Origin: Crotophaga sulcirostris
Lineage: Eukaryota > Chordata > Aves > Cuculiformes > Crotophagidae
Assembly (NCBI GenBank): GCA_013397455.1
Contig: VYZB01000215.1
Location: forward strand, 1,472,429 to 1,536,428
DNA: 64,000 bases
Direction: 5' to 3'
Both the position numbers and the translations under genes were made by a program. Positions 1 through 13,623 of this stretch are shown here, in pieces (the stretch's first letter is position 1; every line of letters begins with the position of its first letter). A model generated the notes under the pieces. That model did no database searches. It was not told where the DNA came from and was given only the letters and a program-made list of their open reading frames with translations.

Positions 1-2489
1 ATTCTCTCATTATAGTAACCTTTTGTCATCTTTTCAATACATATTTATTTACTAGACTTGATATATTTTTAAGAATTACTGTTTTCTCTCTGTGATCCTC
101 CCAGTAATTAAATGTTAAATTAACTTTTTAGGCTATCATTAAGCTAGCAGGAACACTGTAATGTGTGCTGCATTTAACAATAACATCTGCAGCTTGGCTG
201 TGCTTTTTTCCTTATACCAAAAGACACATTTTGCAATGTGTAATGTATGAAAAAGAACAAGCTCACTTTATGAGAAAAAACTAATGCAGTACACAGTGGT
301 TTCCTATTGAAAAAAATTATTGTTGGTATTTTTGCATCTGTTAAATTAGTCAGATTCAGGTTTTGTCTGGACTTTTCACGTGAGGAAATGACAGTGATGA
401 TGAAGTATGGGTTTCTTTCATGGTGCTTATTTAGATAGGTATGAAACCATTTCCCTGAAACACAGAAGAAACCAATTGAAGGGGCCATGTCTTTGCATCA
501 TGCCTATCCAGCAGCGTTCAGCACCCAACTTTCTCAGCAATTTTTTGGGAGGACACTCCCTTTCTGTCCCTCACCCTATCTGCCCTGACTGTATTGACAG
601 GCAGAGCACATTTCAATGTTCAATTTAGTTTTCACAACCAGAAGATAGATGACTCTGGCTCGAGAAGCAGAGCTCAGGTCTGAGACAGTTGCCTCTTCCT
701 GAAAAGCCTCTCTTGTGCACTCAGATGACAGTCAGAGAGAGACTTGGGTCTGTAGGTCAAGGGAGTTTGGACTCTACTAGTAACATGTTCTATGAGATAA
801 CATTATATGTGAAGCCTTGTCTCTCTCTATCAGATTTGACTATCCGCACAAAACAGGAGTCAGTGAAACCAGTGACTTCACAATACTTGGTGCTTCTCAG
901 TCGTGTCAGCTCTGTGACTTGTGGTACCCTCTTTACTCAAAGTAATTGATACAATCTACACCAAAAAATTCTCAAAGATGAAAAAAGATTTGGTATTCCA
1001 TATCAAAGGAATGGGTGGTATTTTGCTTTGATGTGTCAACACATTTGAACCATTATGATAAACAATAAGGTCCTATAATATATCAAATGTTTTCAGCAGT
1101 CTTGAAACTCCAGCACCAAGTGCTCTATTTACAATTTTATTTTCTTTAGGCTATTCCAAGCATAAAGTTTCTTTTGTGTTTCAGAAATTCCACCGATCAT
1201 GTAGCTCTAACTTGTTAAGTTTGTGTGGGAGAAAGATACAACTTATAAGGCAACTAATACTTTAGTATCAATCTTAATACCTAAACAGAACAAAAGTAAA
1301 TTTCTGTGTACTTTGGGATATTGGAGTGTGAATTGCTCAATACTACAGATTTTTAGTATGATTGCTTATTACTGTAATGTAACAGGGGAAATGAAACTTT
1401 GACATAAGTCATCATGTTCTATAATTGCAAGCTTGATGACGCCACTGGAAGATTTATGGAGTAGGCAAGGCATTATGTGGATCAATACAATCCTCCAGGC
1501 CCAGCAGTATTATCTTCTCTACTCTCTCCTTCTAAGAGTGCTAATTGTACCTCAATGTCTCATGGATTTAATGCTTATATTCTATTGAGGAGTGGTTTAT
1601 GAAAAACTATTGAAGAGAAAAACTTAATGAAGCATAATGAAATCTAGTTAAACCCGCAGCTGCTACTTGATTTTTATTTTAAATTTGATTTCAAACTCCA
1701 GCTCTATGCTTACAGTGTTCAATTTCCATTACCAGAAATCTTTGAGTTTTGCTATCAGCACCTGACAGATAGCTGGAAATGTCCAAAGGCAGAGATTTCA
1801 AAGTGTACAGCAATTTCTCCTGGAAGAGTTAAAAATACATATAGTACAAGGTGAACTGTTTACGCTGTACTTTATTCCATGCATTTGTGCAATAATTCCA
1901 AGACTTTAACACCAACCCTCTGTTTCCTGTAAGACAATAGCTTTAAGAGAGAACAGAAAAGTGTTCCTTCTCTGGATAACTCTACATTACTAAGAAATTA
2001 AAGAGTACTTTTATGATATGAAAGAATTAAATTCCAGGCTAATGTCTGAATTAGCATAAAGCACCTCCCAAAGCTGTAACTTCTAACCTCTTTTTGACCT
2101 GCTTTTACTGAAGATGTTCCTTTTTTTTCTACAAGAAAAAAGGCAGCTAAATATATTCTGTTCTTTTCAGCAGCATACAGATTTAAGGAAGATGAATTCC
2201 CAGTATATAGAAGGACATGATTTTTCAAAGTGCAGAACAGAGTCAGGCTTCCTAAATAGTTTCTTCTCACCAGTTTTGGCAGTTGCACAAAGTTTTGCAA
2301 AATCTTACCCCAAATTAGGTAGAACTTGTAATAAAACATTATTTTGAATGTATAATGCAGTTGGTCTAAGACTACTTGTCCAGAAAAATCTTAAAGGCTT
2401 TTCAGTACAGCAGAGCTAATAAGGTCCTTTTTGAACCCTTTCAGAGCATGGGGTTTATCGAAAAGATAGCCCTCATGACAAATTTTGAG
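1..2489. other. Non-coding AT-rich DNA, no gene seen
   Basis: Both strands contain only short open frames without recognisable domains and without convincing splice context. No transposon ends, tRNA-like folds or simple repeats longer than about 12 bp stand out. It is best described as intergenic or intronic DNA. Confidence 0.6.
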
Positions 2490-2560
2490 GCACTGTGTAA
2501 GTGCAAGAAAATGCATATCAGTCCAAACAAAGTCAATAAATCAGTATTTTGGAGCAGAAT
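2490..2560 (+). mobile_element. Possible scrap of ancient CR1 RT C-terminal region
   Basis: The frame here reads KCKKMHISPNKVNK. This resembles the CR1 segment just after the RT palm, which in younger copies reads like KCxVLHxGxxNPxH. The nucleotide string around 2490-2530 (AAGTGCAAG, then ATGCA, then CAAACA) also parallels that segment. The similarity does not extend clearly on either side, so it may be chance. It is listed only as a weak candidate. Confidence 0.25.
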
Positions 2561-3702
2561 AAGTATTTTGAAGAATATCTGTTATGGTGAATGGGATTTA
2601 TTTTGCAGACAGTTGTCTGTAAAAAAAAAAGTTACAGCTGGAAAGTAAATTTAAGAAACATCAAGAAAAAAGATCTGAGTTCAACATAGTATATTCTCAT
2701 TACAACTTTTACTGCCTGAGGAAAGGATTTATATCGAGGCAATTAGGGTCCTTACTGGCTCACATCGGCATGAGTTAGTCAGCTAATAGCCCAGTACTGT
2801 CATATTCTTTTTTTTCATTTCTGTCGTTGGTGTCTTTTCATATCCTAAACACCAGCTTTCCTATAGACATCAATTAAGTTTTGGGAGTTTGTCTCATTTC
2901 TGAAAACTGAGTAGTTCTTTTAAGAAAGGCCTTGGAGAAAATCAAATGTATACTTCATTTTTTTAAAGTAGTGATTTAGCTGTGACAGTGAGGACTCATA
3001 TTAATGCAGCAGTGAGATCTGAACTTTGAGAGGGATTAAATCTCCCAATCTAATGCAATGAGAGGGAAAAATTGGTACAAATTTAATGCAAGAAGACCCT
3101 TAGGGACAGTGGAATTTTAAATATATATTTTGCATGTGAAATCCATCCTTTTGCTGAGGGAACAATTAAAAGTGTTTTTTCCCACTATTTTCTTTTCATT
3201 CTTACTTTTTGGAGTTTCTTTTGTTCATTTACTACTATCCCATATGCTCTGAGCTTCAGACACCAATACACATCCCAAAATATTCTTAGGTTCGTGGCTC
3301 TGTCTTCTAATTAATCTCACACAGTTAATCCTCTTAATCAGTTCACGATTCCATTCTCTCCATGCAAGGATTAGCCCACAACAGTTCCCCAACTCATCAG
3401 CTAATTTCTCACTCTACTACAGCCATGTGTCACCAGCTGCACTCTGTGTGGACTGTTGGACAATTAAAAATCAAGTCAGAAAAATGGAACTTTGTGAAAC
3501 TTTCACCAAGAAAACATGACTTTAAAAGGAGAGAAGTCTTCTGCTCTTTTTCCCTTTCCCTGTTATTTACCTGCTGGCTTTTCACGTTTTGGAGATGAGC
3601 ATCTCTCCATGGACACATTTCACAAAATATTTTTGTAGCTCTAACAGGGAGTTGAGAAAGGATTTAAGGAAGAATATACATTGTCTCCTACCGACATTTC
3701 TT
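2561..3702. other. Non-coding DNA between repeats
   Basis: No gene is supported. The small open frames at 3362-3618 on both strands overlap each other and have no recognisable motif. Nothing else is distinctive before the CR1 at about 3703. Confidence 0.55.
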
Positions 3703-4529
3703 GAGAGGCTCTGCAGAGGGATCTGGACAGGCTGGATTGATGGGCTGAAACCAGTGGGATGAGGTTCAACAAGACCAAGTGCCAGGTCCTTCACCTGGGA
3801 CACAACAACCCCAGGCTGCGTTGTAGACTTGGGGGAGGACAGTTGGAGAACTGCCTGGCAGAGAAGAACCTGGAGGTGTTTGTAGACAGCTGGCTGAATA
3901 TGAGCCAGAAGTAACCCAAGCGGCCAAGAAGGCCAACGGCATCTTTGCCTATATCAGAAACAGCGTGGCCAGCAGGGGAAGGGCAGTGATTGTGCCCCTG
4001 TGCTCAGCACTGGTGAGGCCGCACCTTGAGTGCCGTGTGCAGTTCTGGGCCTCTCACTGCAAGAAGGACATCGAGGTGCTGGAGTGTGTCCAGAAAAGGG
4101 CAACAAGGCTGGTGAAGGGGCTGGAGAACAAGTCTTACAAGGAGCAGCTGAGGGAATAGGGGTTGTTTAGCCTGGAGAAGAGGAGGCTGAGAGGAGACCT
4201 CATCACTGTCTACAACTGCCTGACAGGAGGTTGCAGTGAGGTGAGTGTTGGTCTCTGCTCCCAAGTGGCAGGTGATAGGATGAGGGGAAATGGCTGCAAG
4301 TTGCACCCAAGGAGGTTCAGACTAGACATTAGGAAAAATTTCTTTACTGAAAGGGTGGTTAGGCACCAGAAAAGGTTGCCCAGGGAGGTTGAGTCACCGT
4401 CCCTGGAGGTGTTTAAAAGACGGGTAGATGAGTTCCTCAGGGATATCGTTTGGTAAGTGGGCAGATACGGTTAGGTTCAATGATCTCAAAGGCCTTTTCC
4501 AACCAGGTGATTCTATGATTCTATGATTT
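3703..4529 (+). mobile_element. CR1 LINE, 5'-truncated 3' end (copy 1)
   Basis: This is the 3' part of a CR1 non-LTR retrotransposon. It enters just after the RT palm (GAGGCTCTGCAGAGGGATCT at 3705-3724), runs through the conserved C-terminal region of ORF2, and ends in two ATTCTATG octamers at 4510-4525, the hallmark CR1 3' end. The reading frame of 3965-4456 contains motifs LVRPHLE and [15 protein letters not shown]. It is broken by a single TAG at 4157-4159, where related copies in this window have Leu. Upstream, the frame is lost around 3900-3920. There is no poly(A) tail, as expected for CR1. It is non-autonomous because the endonuclease and RT core are absent. The 5' boundary is approximate. 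Confidence 0.95.
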
Positions 4530-7500
4530 CTGTAGTCTCTGCTGAATCTGTTCTTCCCTCACATGAACCATTCTGAATAAGTTTGTTTATCATCATATTT
4601 AACTTTCCTACTGAAGTAGTTCAAAATTTTCAGGCATTTAATGCAAATCTCCACATGAGTTCATGTACATTAAAACCTGACAGCCACACAGAATTGGAAA
4701 ACTGTTGAAAAGAGAGTAAGTAGAAGCCAGGGAACCTTGTAACTCAGCCTCCAAGGTTAGAAAGGGGATTTCAGTGAGTTCCAGGAGCTGGACAGGTTGT
4801 GAGTATTGAAGGGCATACAGCTAGACTGGCTGCTCTTTAAAGCACAGTGCTTAGCACAGGATGCAGTGGTCTAGGAAATGTGGTATGGTGAGGCAATATC
4901 CAGTGATAAATAAACTGCCTGACCTTGTAGTAGTCCAAAAGATTTAAGAGATTTAAGACCAAAGCTGCAGTGTAATACCTTATCCTGAAATGAATTTTCA
5001 GAAAGATTTCATAGGATACTCAAGCTTTCCATATCAATGATGTTACAGTTTTGTTTTGTTTAATTATGAAGTGTCACTTCAGCAGTTAAATAGTTCCTTA
5101 ATTACCTAATTACTTAATAAGAAAATAAATAAATTTTGTTTTACTTAAGATTTCAAGGGAAAAAAAATCAATTATTCTCAATTCAATATTTATTTACTTA
5201 GTAATCATTTACCAGTTTTGGAAATGTTGTTAGGCTTCAGAGTCAGCTTTGTTTGGGTTAATTGAATACTTTTAATTAAGACAGCTGAACCCAATCCTTG
5301 TAACTTTAAACACAGCCCCAAAGGCAGCACTTGGTTAAAAAAAAGTTCAAAGAAAATTAATATTTGAAGTACAGCATATACTCTATTGGTTTGCCAGCTG
5401 AATTAATACAGAGGTTAATAATCAAACTTTAGAAAACATTGACATAAGTTTAATTCCCTTTTTTGGATGAGGTTATTAGTCAAATTAATTGGTGCTAGTC
5501 CCTAAGAAGGGCAAAAATAGTAACTTCATTATTTATAATGGCATTTCAAAGAGATAACTCTAAATACATGCAAAGACCATACTCTCAGAAAGTGGAAGTG
5601 TATGTTTTGCCAGTGTAGCATGATAAAGTTACGTTACACTTCAGGAGACACGTTAGTACTGTTTACACGTAAAAATGCTGTTTCCTACAAAAAAAATTCT
5701 AAATATTCTAAACAAGTAAAACTTCAACTATTTCCTTTCTGTGATTTCTCAAGAACTTTTTAAAAACGTCTGGTCACCAGAACACTAATGCTCTGTTACT
5801 TGGATCATCAATTCTGTAGATGTTGCTAAATCAGTGAACTGCCTGCACACTTCCTGTCTGTATCCTTCTTTTTGCCATTATGTCACCTCAGATGCATTTT
5901 TTGTGTTTTGTGGCCACTATGATTGTCGTATCCTATTTGAATCATTGTTGTTTGGGGTACATAACCCATAACCCACAACAGTCTGCAGTCACTGGCCTTA
6001 GATGTATAGCTTTGATTGTTTGAAAACACATTTTGTTTGAAGGTTCCCATTTTTTTGAAAAAATCTGGTGTGGTTCAATGTGACCATATAGACTTATCAC
6101 TGTTTGTCACTTTATTAAGACTCATTGCATCAACACTATTTTAAAATACATTTTATTTTCAATTACAGCAATTCTATATTTACTTCCAGCTTATTTACAA
6201 AAATATTCAATAACATTTTCCCTAGTGCTCACTTCTGAGAAACCTCAAGTAGAAGTACCACATTTGTTGGGAATTGTCAGAGAATCTGCTTTAATCCATT
6301 TATTGTCCCTACACAATTATTATTATATTATAATTATTATTATATTATAATTGTCAAATGTCAATTTACTACTGTAATGTCATGGGGTATCAACTCAAAT
6401 ACCTTACAAAACCCATTTATATCTGTGTAACTGTCATCATAACCATTACTATGACTGCAAAATACAGTATCCAGGTTTTTCAAAGACCTACTTTCACTAA
6501 AACTGTGTTGATTTATGCTAATGATGTTCTTATAATTTAATTCTTTATTGACTAATTCCTAAATCAACATTTTCAACATTTTTTTTGGTCTGATGCCAGA
6601 CTAAAAAACCTATAATAATAATTACAGGAGTTGTTTTTAAATAGTCATATTTGTACTTGTGCAGTCTTCTGAAATTTACCTATTCATCTGTGACTTAGCT
6701 GTGAAAATGATTTTGTAAATATTGCCAACAAATATTGCTTCCCATATTGTTGTAATATGTGTGTTCCTACTTTTTGTAACTATAATTAAAACCCAAATTA
6801 TTATTTTTCTGATATTAAAAGGGGCACAAGATATTAAAGAAGAGGATATTCTGTAAAATGGAAAGCTAAATGATTTACTCCTTACAAAAAGAAAGTAAGA
6901 TAAACTACTGGATGAAGACCAAAGGACAGTCAAGCTAAAAACTTCAGGAACCTAGAGGCTGTGTAAATGCTTTGAATATTCCAAGTCATTAGCAATTAAT
7001 CATCCTTTAATTGGAAAATGTATCATTAACATAAATTCATTATCCAAGGCAAGTCTTCACTACCTGGGAGTACTGCCATATACTGAAAAATTCTGTCTTT
7101 CATCATGTCCTTTTTTGAAAATATTCTCAAAAGTAAATCATATGTAATAAAAAAAAACAGTTAACTTAGAACATAATGGCAAATATATATATTTCTAATT
7201 TAATTGAAAATGAATATTCAATACTGGTTGCAGTTGCTTCTTCTTTTATATATGTCTGAGCAACACCTGGCTTTTGATGTAGATATATAGACCTTCAGAG
7301 CTTTACATATTCAGTAGACACCATCAGCACATGATCTTGCACCTGAATGCTGAACAAAATCAGTATTCAGTCAACCAATAATGAAGGAATATTGCCAGAT
7401 GGATCCTGCCAGGTGTTAGCAATTAATTATTGATATATTTGGGGGAATATTTAAAGGGATATTAAAATATAGTCTTCCTGCATGAGATGGTTTCTGATTG

Positions 7501-9189
7501 TATGAGTTTTCTTTTCTACCTCACACAAAATGTTCAAAACATGCTTCTGAAGAAATCAGAGACATCCTCTCTGGCAAGTTGTTATGTGGCCTGTTGAAAT
7601 CTGGGTTTGGAAAAGAAGATTTCAGAGCAGATTTTAAAAAGAAATAATGATCCCATAATAATGCATTTGCCATTGTCACCAACTTGCTTGCAAGTTTTTC
7701 TCTACTCTCTTGTTAAAATATATATTTCAATACCAGCCATAAAGCACTAATAAAAAATAACAATAAAAATAAGTACAGCCTCGTTAATGGTCTGATTATG
7801 GTTTTGAAGTGCTGAATGACAAGTAGAAATGCAATTTACCCATTCTATGATTTACAAGATATGATGCAATAGTTCAGCTGACAACACTAAAGATTGATGC
7901 CCTCTGTTTCACGGAGTATAGACAGCAGTAGAAAAGCCACCACAGAGGCTTATTCATGCTGTACAATGTTTGTCAAGTCTGTCCTTGATACCATAGCTCA
8001 TTCTTTGCCAGTTCAATTTCAGTGACTCAGCTGGATGGCAAACAGCAGTGACAGTGGCTTCTGTGATGTGAATATTTGTCTATAACATTTAACCTATGGT
8101 AGACGGGCAGAGTTCCCCTTAGGTTTCCAGTCCAGTTTTGAACTGATATAGTGATGTGACCAAATGAACTTAAACACTACATTTCATTTCTATTTTTGCT
8201 AAAAACCTTGACTTTTATTTTTGCAGTGCTTGAAAGTGGTCTTTTAGCCTATTTTTGCTCAAATGTACCTTTGAATGGGCATTAAAACAGAGCTAGACAA
8301 AAAGTTCTCCATCTGGAAGAAAAAGTCTTTGCAGATTGCCCTCTCGTTGTATCTTGCTCTTCCTGAAGAAAAAGCAAAGGTGGCATTCATTTTATCTGAC
8401 CTTAAAATCTAGAAATTGAGAAGGTTAAGTGTAAGCTAGTAAAGTTTGCGTCCTTTTTCAATCAGAGAGGAAAATAGGTGCCTTCAGAGAGTAATTCATT
8501 TGACCTGTTCCATAAACGTCTTTTACAGTGAAATTATTCTCCTTCTCCATATACTTATTTATATTAACTATGAAGGGAGGCCAGGATAGGTTACTTAGTC
8601 TTAGAAAACTAACTATATTCTGTGTATGTTAGGTGACGGATTATTTCATTCCCAGATATCTTGAAAACATCGCTTCAAAAAGAGCTCACAAAACCTTTTG
8701 TCTAATGTCATGCTACCCATGAAAGGTTTTCCAACACCTTAACATTTTAAATAGCTTCATATCTTTATAAAATAAACACCACAGTGCAGAGAAACGTTAT
8801 GAGGCTGATGCTCAAATCATGCTAAAATTTGGTGGTTTGTGTTATAAAGAGGGTCAGAGAAGAGGAAAGATTTAGTTCAAATTCAGCTGTCTACGTGCTG
8901 GTATCTGCATAACTGTCTTCCACTAGTGAGATCTGAGGATCACTGTGTTTGTTCAGTGATATTTTTCATGCTCTAGAGTCTTCTGTGCAGGGTCTTTCCA
9001 TCTTTCTTGAAGGACATGAACCTCACATACGTCTTGTGTCACACCTACAGTGGTACCTTATGGTATCTCAAATTACCATAGACACTGATGCAGTTAAATT
9101 AAGAGACTTGTTAATATAATAAGTGGGACCTAAACAGTAATTCAGCTAACGTTAATGATAACTGCTGTGCAATTGTTTTCCCTAGTATA
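4530..9189. other. Non-coding AT-rich DNA with an ATTA-rich block and one small tandem repeat
   Basis: No coding gene is supported. The block 5030-5480 is dense in TAATTA/ATTA-type motifs (see findings). A 17-bp tandem repeat lies at 6315-6352. The rest shows only short non-conserved open frames, A/T homopolymer runs and no recognisable transposon boundaries. Confidence 0.55.
6315..6352. repeat. 17-bp AT tandem repeat, about 2.2 copies
   Basis: The unit AATTATTATTATATTAT occurs exactly at 6315-6331 and 6332-6348, followed by AATT, the start of a third copy. Being purely A/T, it is probably a slippage product. Confidence 0.9.
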
Positions 9190-11501
9190 TGCGTCCAGCA
9201 GGGCACCCGATATTGTCAGGAACATCTGCAGGAGGAGCAACAGATACAACAGAGAGCTTCTGGAGGGACTGTGAACTTCTTGTGCAAAAATCATGAGAGA
9301 ATAAAAGATGAAGTCAACAAAAGGAACCTTGTGGTTGGTGTCTACTACGGATCACCTGATCAAGAGGAGCCTGCTGATGAAACCTTCTTCCCCCAGCTAC
9401 AGGAGGCTTCACACTCACAAACCCTTGTCCTACTGGGGGACTTCAACCGTCCTGACATCTACTGGAAAAGCAGCACGGCAAGATGCAAGCAATCCAGGAG
9501 ACTCCTAGAGTGCATAGATAATAACTTCTTAACCCAGATAATAGACACCCCTACCTGAGGGGATGCGATACTGAACCTGATGGTCACCAATGCAAGTGAG
9601 CTCATCAGTGATGTCAAGATCGGAGACAGCCTGGTCTGCAGTGATCACGCACTGGTGGAGTTCAAGGTTCTGAGGGATATGAGATAGCCAAGGAGTGTAG
9701 TAAGAACCATAAATTTTAGGAAAGCAAACTTCCAGCTCTTCAGGGAGTTAGTCATCAGGACCCCCTGTGAAGGTTCTCAAGGATAAGGGAGCAGTACAGA
9801 GCTGGCAAATATTTAAGGATGCTTTCCACAGAGTGCAAGAGTGCTCAAAAACAGGCAGAGAAGGGAAGATACCAGTGCGGCTGAGACGAGACCTGATGGT
9901 CAAACTGAAGGGGAACTGCACAGGCAGAGCAAGCAGGGACAGGCAACCTGGGAGGAGTATAGGGATGGTGTCCGGTTGTGTAGGGATGAGGTCAGGAAGG
10001 CCAAGGTGCAGCTGGAGCTGAATTTGGCAAGAGAAACAAAGAATAATAAGTAGGACTTCTATAGGTACGTGAACCAGAAAAGGAAGGTTAAAGAAAGCGT
10101 AAACCCACTGATGAATGAAAATGGTGACCAGGAGGGTATAATCTCTCCCACTGTAGGGGAAGAACAGGTTCGTGACCAACTGAGGAACCTGAACATATAC
10201 AAGTCTGTGGGACTTGATAAGAAGCATCCCAGAGTCCTGAGGGAATTGGCTGATGTGGTTGCCAAGACACTCACCACAATATTTGAAAAGTCATGGCAGT
10301 CAGGGGAAGTCCCTTGTGACTGGAAGAAGGGTAACATTGTGCCCATTTTAAAAAGGGTACAGAGGAGGACCCTGGGAACTACCGACCTGTCAGCCTCACC
10401 TCTGTGCCCAGGAAGATCGTGGAACAGATCCTCCTAGAAGCCACGCTAAAGCATGTGGAGGACAGGGAGGTGATTATAGAAAACCAACATGGCTTCTCCA
10501 AGGCCAAGTCCTGTCTGACCAACCTAGTGGCTTTCTATGATGGAGCGACCATGTCAATGGAAACAGGAGAAGAAATGGATGGAATCTATCTGGACTTCTG
10601 TAAATTCTTTCACACAGTCCCCCACAACATCCTTATCTCTAAATTGGTGGGATATAGATTTGATGGATGGACTGTTCAGTGGATAAGGAAATGAAGGAAA
10701 TGGTTGGATGGTCTCATTCAGAGAGTAGTGGTCAACAGCTCAATGTCCACATGGAGATCTGTGACAAGCTGTGTCCCCTCAGGAGTTTGTACTGGGACCA
10801 GTGCTGTTTAATATTTTCATTAATGATATTGACTGCAGCATCGATTGCACCCTCAGCAAGTTTGCAGATGACACCAAGCTGAGTGGGGTCATACCAGAAG
10901 GATGTGATCCAGAGGGACCTGGACAAGCTGGAGAAGTGGGCCTGGGTGAACCTCAAGAGGTTCAACAAGGCCAAGTGCAACATCCTACATCCGGGTCAGG
11001 GCAATCCCCGGTATCAATGCAGGATGGGGGACAATGTGATTGAGAGCAGCCCTGTGGAGAAGGACTTGGTGCTGACTTATGAGAAGCTCAACATGAGCCA
11101 GAAATGTGCGCTTGCAGCCCGGAAGGCCAACTGTGTCCTGGACTGCATCAAAAGAAGCGTTGCCAGCAGGTCAAGGGAGGTGGTCCTTCCCCTCTATTCC
11201 GCTCTTGTGAGACCCCACCTGGAGTATTCTGTCCAGTTTTGGAATCCCCAACATAAGAAAGATATGGAACAGTTGAGTGGGTCCAGAGAAGAGCTACGAA
11301 CATGATCAAAGAGCTGGAGCAACTCTGCTATGAGGACAGGCTGAGACAGTTGGGCTTGTTCAGCCTGGAGAGGAGAAGGCTCTAGGGGGAACTCATAGTG
11401 GCCTTTCAGTACCTGAAGGGGGCCTACAAGAAACCCGGGGAGGGACTTTTTACAAAGGCTTGTAGTGATAGGATGAAGGGGAACGGCTTTAAATTGGAAG
11501 A
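9190..11501 (+). mobile_element. CR1 LINE with endonuclease and RT remnants (copy 2, longest)
   Basis: This is the most complete CR1 in the window, about 2.3 kb. Segments in order are: the AP-endonuclease domain, with LVVGVYY at about 9331 and the GDFN motif at 9436-9447; the linker region (9700-10130); the RT fingers with RPVS-like sequence near 10380; RT motif A with YLDF (Asp codon 10593-10595); LGPVLFNIF near 10795; the FADD catalytic motif at 10861-10872; and the C-terminal LVRPHLEY segment near 11200. The coding sequence is broken by several stops and frameshifts (for example TGA after 9555, and shifts near 10380, 10690 and 10900). In motif A the second Asp-containing stretch reads FFHTV rather than FDTV. 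Compared with the family there is an internal deletion near 10138-10145 between the linker and RT. The 3' UTR and octamer tail are missing: similarity to copy 3 stops at about 11501. It is a pseudogene of ORF2. The 5' boundary is approximate. Confidence 0.95.
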
Positions 11502-13449
11502 ATGTAAAGCTCCAGCTGTAAACAGATCTAGATATTCTGTGTATATCTTGATATATTGTGTACATATCAGTGTAGCTTTATTTACTTTCAAACAATATCA
11601 TTGACTTCTACCTGATGAAAACCAAGACAGCTTCATGAGAATCTTCATGTCATCTTATGATTGAAATTAATGGAGACATCCATCTTACAGATAAAGGTAA
11701 TTAACTAATATGAGAGGTTTATCCAGCTATACTTGTAAAGACTGGTCAAAAAAGCATGAAACCAATTATTTCATTAAAAGCCTGATCAAAAGCCCACTGA
11801 AGCCAACGGGAATCTTCCCAGTGATTTCAGGGAGCTTTATTTCCAGTCTTGTAACAAGACATTAATGCATTCATAGAGGATAAGAGCTGGTACCAGAATA
11901 TTTTTTATTTATATTTTTATCAGGCATAAGCTTTAAACAGGAGGCTGACTCTGACACTAAATGCTCATCCATTGTCTGGCACTGCAGATTTCTGAGAAAA
12001 TGTTCTAATTATGCTGGGACAGTCATTTGTACCTTTACCACTGACTTACCTGCAGCTGTTAGCGTGACAGTGAAGTCCTTGACTCTGAGGAACGTGTGGT
12101 AACTATTACTTCAAAAACTGCTTGCCCAATCTTCTATGCAAAATACATTTTTTAAGCTTAGTTGTGTTTCAAAATTCAGCTGTTACCACAAGAAATTCAT
12201 AGTTAAGGAATTCATTATCCTGCATAGATCACATGATTAGTGAAGCATGTATACAGTGATGATTGAAAGTGAATATAAAAGTGTCAGATATTGACACTAA
12301 AGGAAATATGATGCCTAGAAAGAGCAAACCTAGTGATACTTAAAAAAATAGTTAATAGTCACTGAAATTCTGGAGTTTTGCTTTGTCTGATTTATTGAAT
12401 TATCACATAATGACCAAAAAGTCACTTAATAACTTGGTGTAATTGATGTGTGGAGCTGAGCCTGGGAAACTAAAGGAAGTTAATTGGTACATTGATTAGT
12501 TTCTTTTAATGTTTATTAATATGTAGGCTTTTTCTTTTGTTAATAACAAAACCTCTGCTTCTTTATAGGTGAGTGAAAATAATCCTAAAATTACAATTAC
12601 TTACATCTCTATCAACTACTCCTTTTTTTTTCCTCAGAATAACCAAGACATTTCAATTTTACTTTTATTTAACCTTAACTGAATTGTTCTCTTATCTCTG
12701 CAAGTTCTCCTTCATGTAGATTTCTTAGGCAACATAATTTGCTTCAGTACACTTCTTACACACATTTTGACATTTGTCAGCTGAGAAATCAGACTATCAA
12801 GTAAATATAAATGAGCAATCGTCACTGAAGAACCTTCTCCCCTTGCCCCTGTTGATCACTCCTGGATGGCTAAGCTCTGTGTTGTAACTCAGATATTACC
12901 ATTTTGCCTGTGATGTCATGCCTTTGAAAAAAAATGCAGATCTGAACAGTGCTTCACTCTATTTTGCCATTTTCATGTTTGCTTTTCTGATTTCCTTGTT
13001 ACAGACCAGCAACTATTAGTCTGCACCAATGAAAGCAAGATTATTTACTGCTCATAACAGTGTTGTCTCTCTGCTTATCTAAAATTCATTCACAGTAACA
13101 GAGTGGTGTCAAAACAAGGCCTTTTACTTCCAAAGAACATTTTGGCACTTCCACAAAAGTTAAGCTGTTTTCTTAAATAGCTTCCCAGGGTAAAAGTGGC
13201 CTCTCTTAATCCCAGATTTATTCCAGTTATTCTCTGTAGCCAGGCAGGCACCATAAGATACTGAGTAGGAACCTCCAAACTGTAACTTTATAATGATTTT
13301 GAACACCATCAACAGAAAAACAACAGAGAAACAATATTAGCCAGCAGGAATTAGAGCTTTCTTTTATTGTTAAGTTCAATTAAAAACTTCCTGGAGTCAA
13401 TGTTTCCTGTGGAGTTTGCAGTCTTGTGTGTAGTACTTGCCAACCTTTC

Positions 13450-13470
13450 GGGGGGGGAGGGGAAAAAAAG
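13450..13470 (+). repeat. G-rich homopurine run
   Basis: Eight consecutive G residues at 13450-13457 are followed by AGGGG and an A-run. It is a short low-complexity tract that might form unusual structure but is too short for a confident G-quadruplex call. Confidence 0.7.
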
Positions 13471-13601
13471 AAGCATAAGCAACAGAATGAGGCCAATTGT
13501 GGTATAAACTTCAAATATCAAGACTATTCTCTGTAGAAATATAATATTCATAGCAAAAATTCATTGGTTTGAGGAGAGGGATAAATGATCCCTATACATA
13601 T

Positions 13602-13623
13602 GTCTCTCTCCCTCTCTCTCTCC
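13602..13623 (+). repeat. (TC)n dinucleotide tract
   Basis: This is an imperfect CT/TC-repeat of about 22 bp (TCTCTCTCCCTCTCTCTCTC). Confidence 0.75.

Noticed and set aside
7835..7850. Single CATTCTATGATTT resembling a CR1 tail
   Set aside because: Flanking sequence shows no CR1 3' UTR similarity, so one octamer is probably chance.
9748..10346. Minus-strand open frames including one of 159 codons
   Set aside because: They are antisense shadows of CR1 copy 2.
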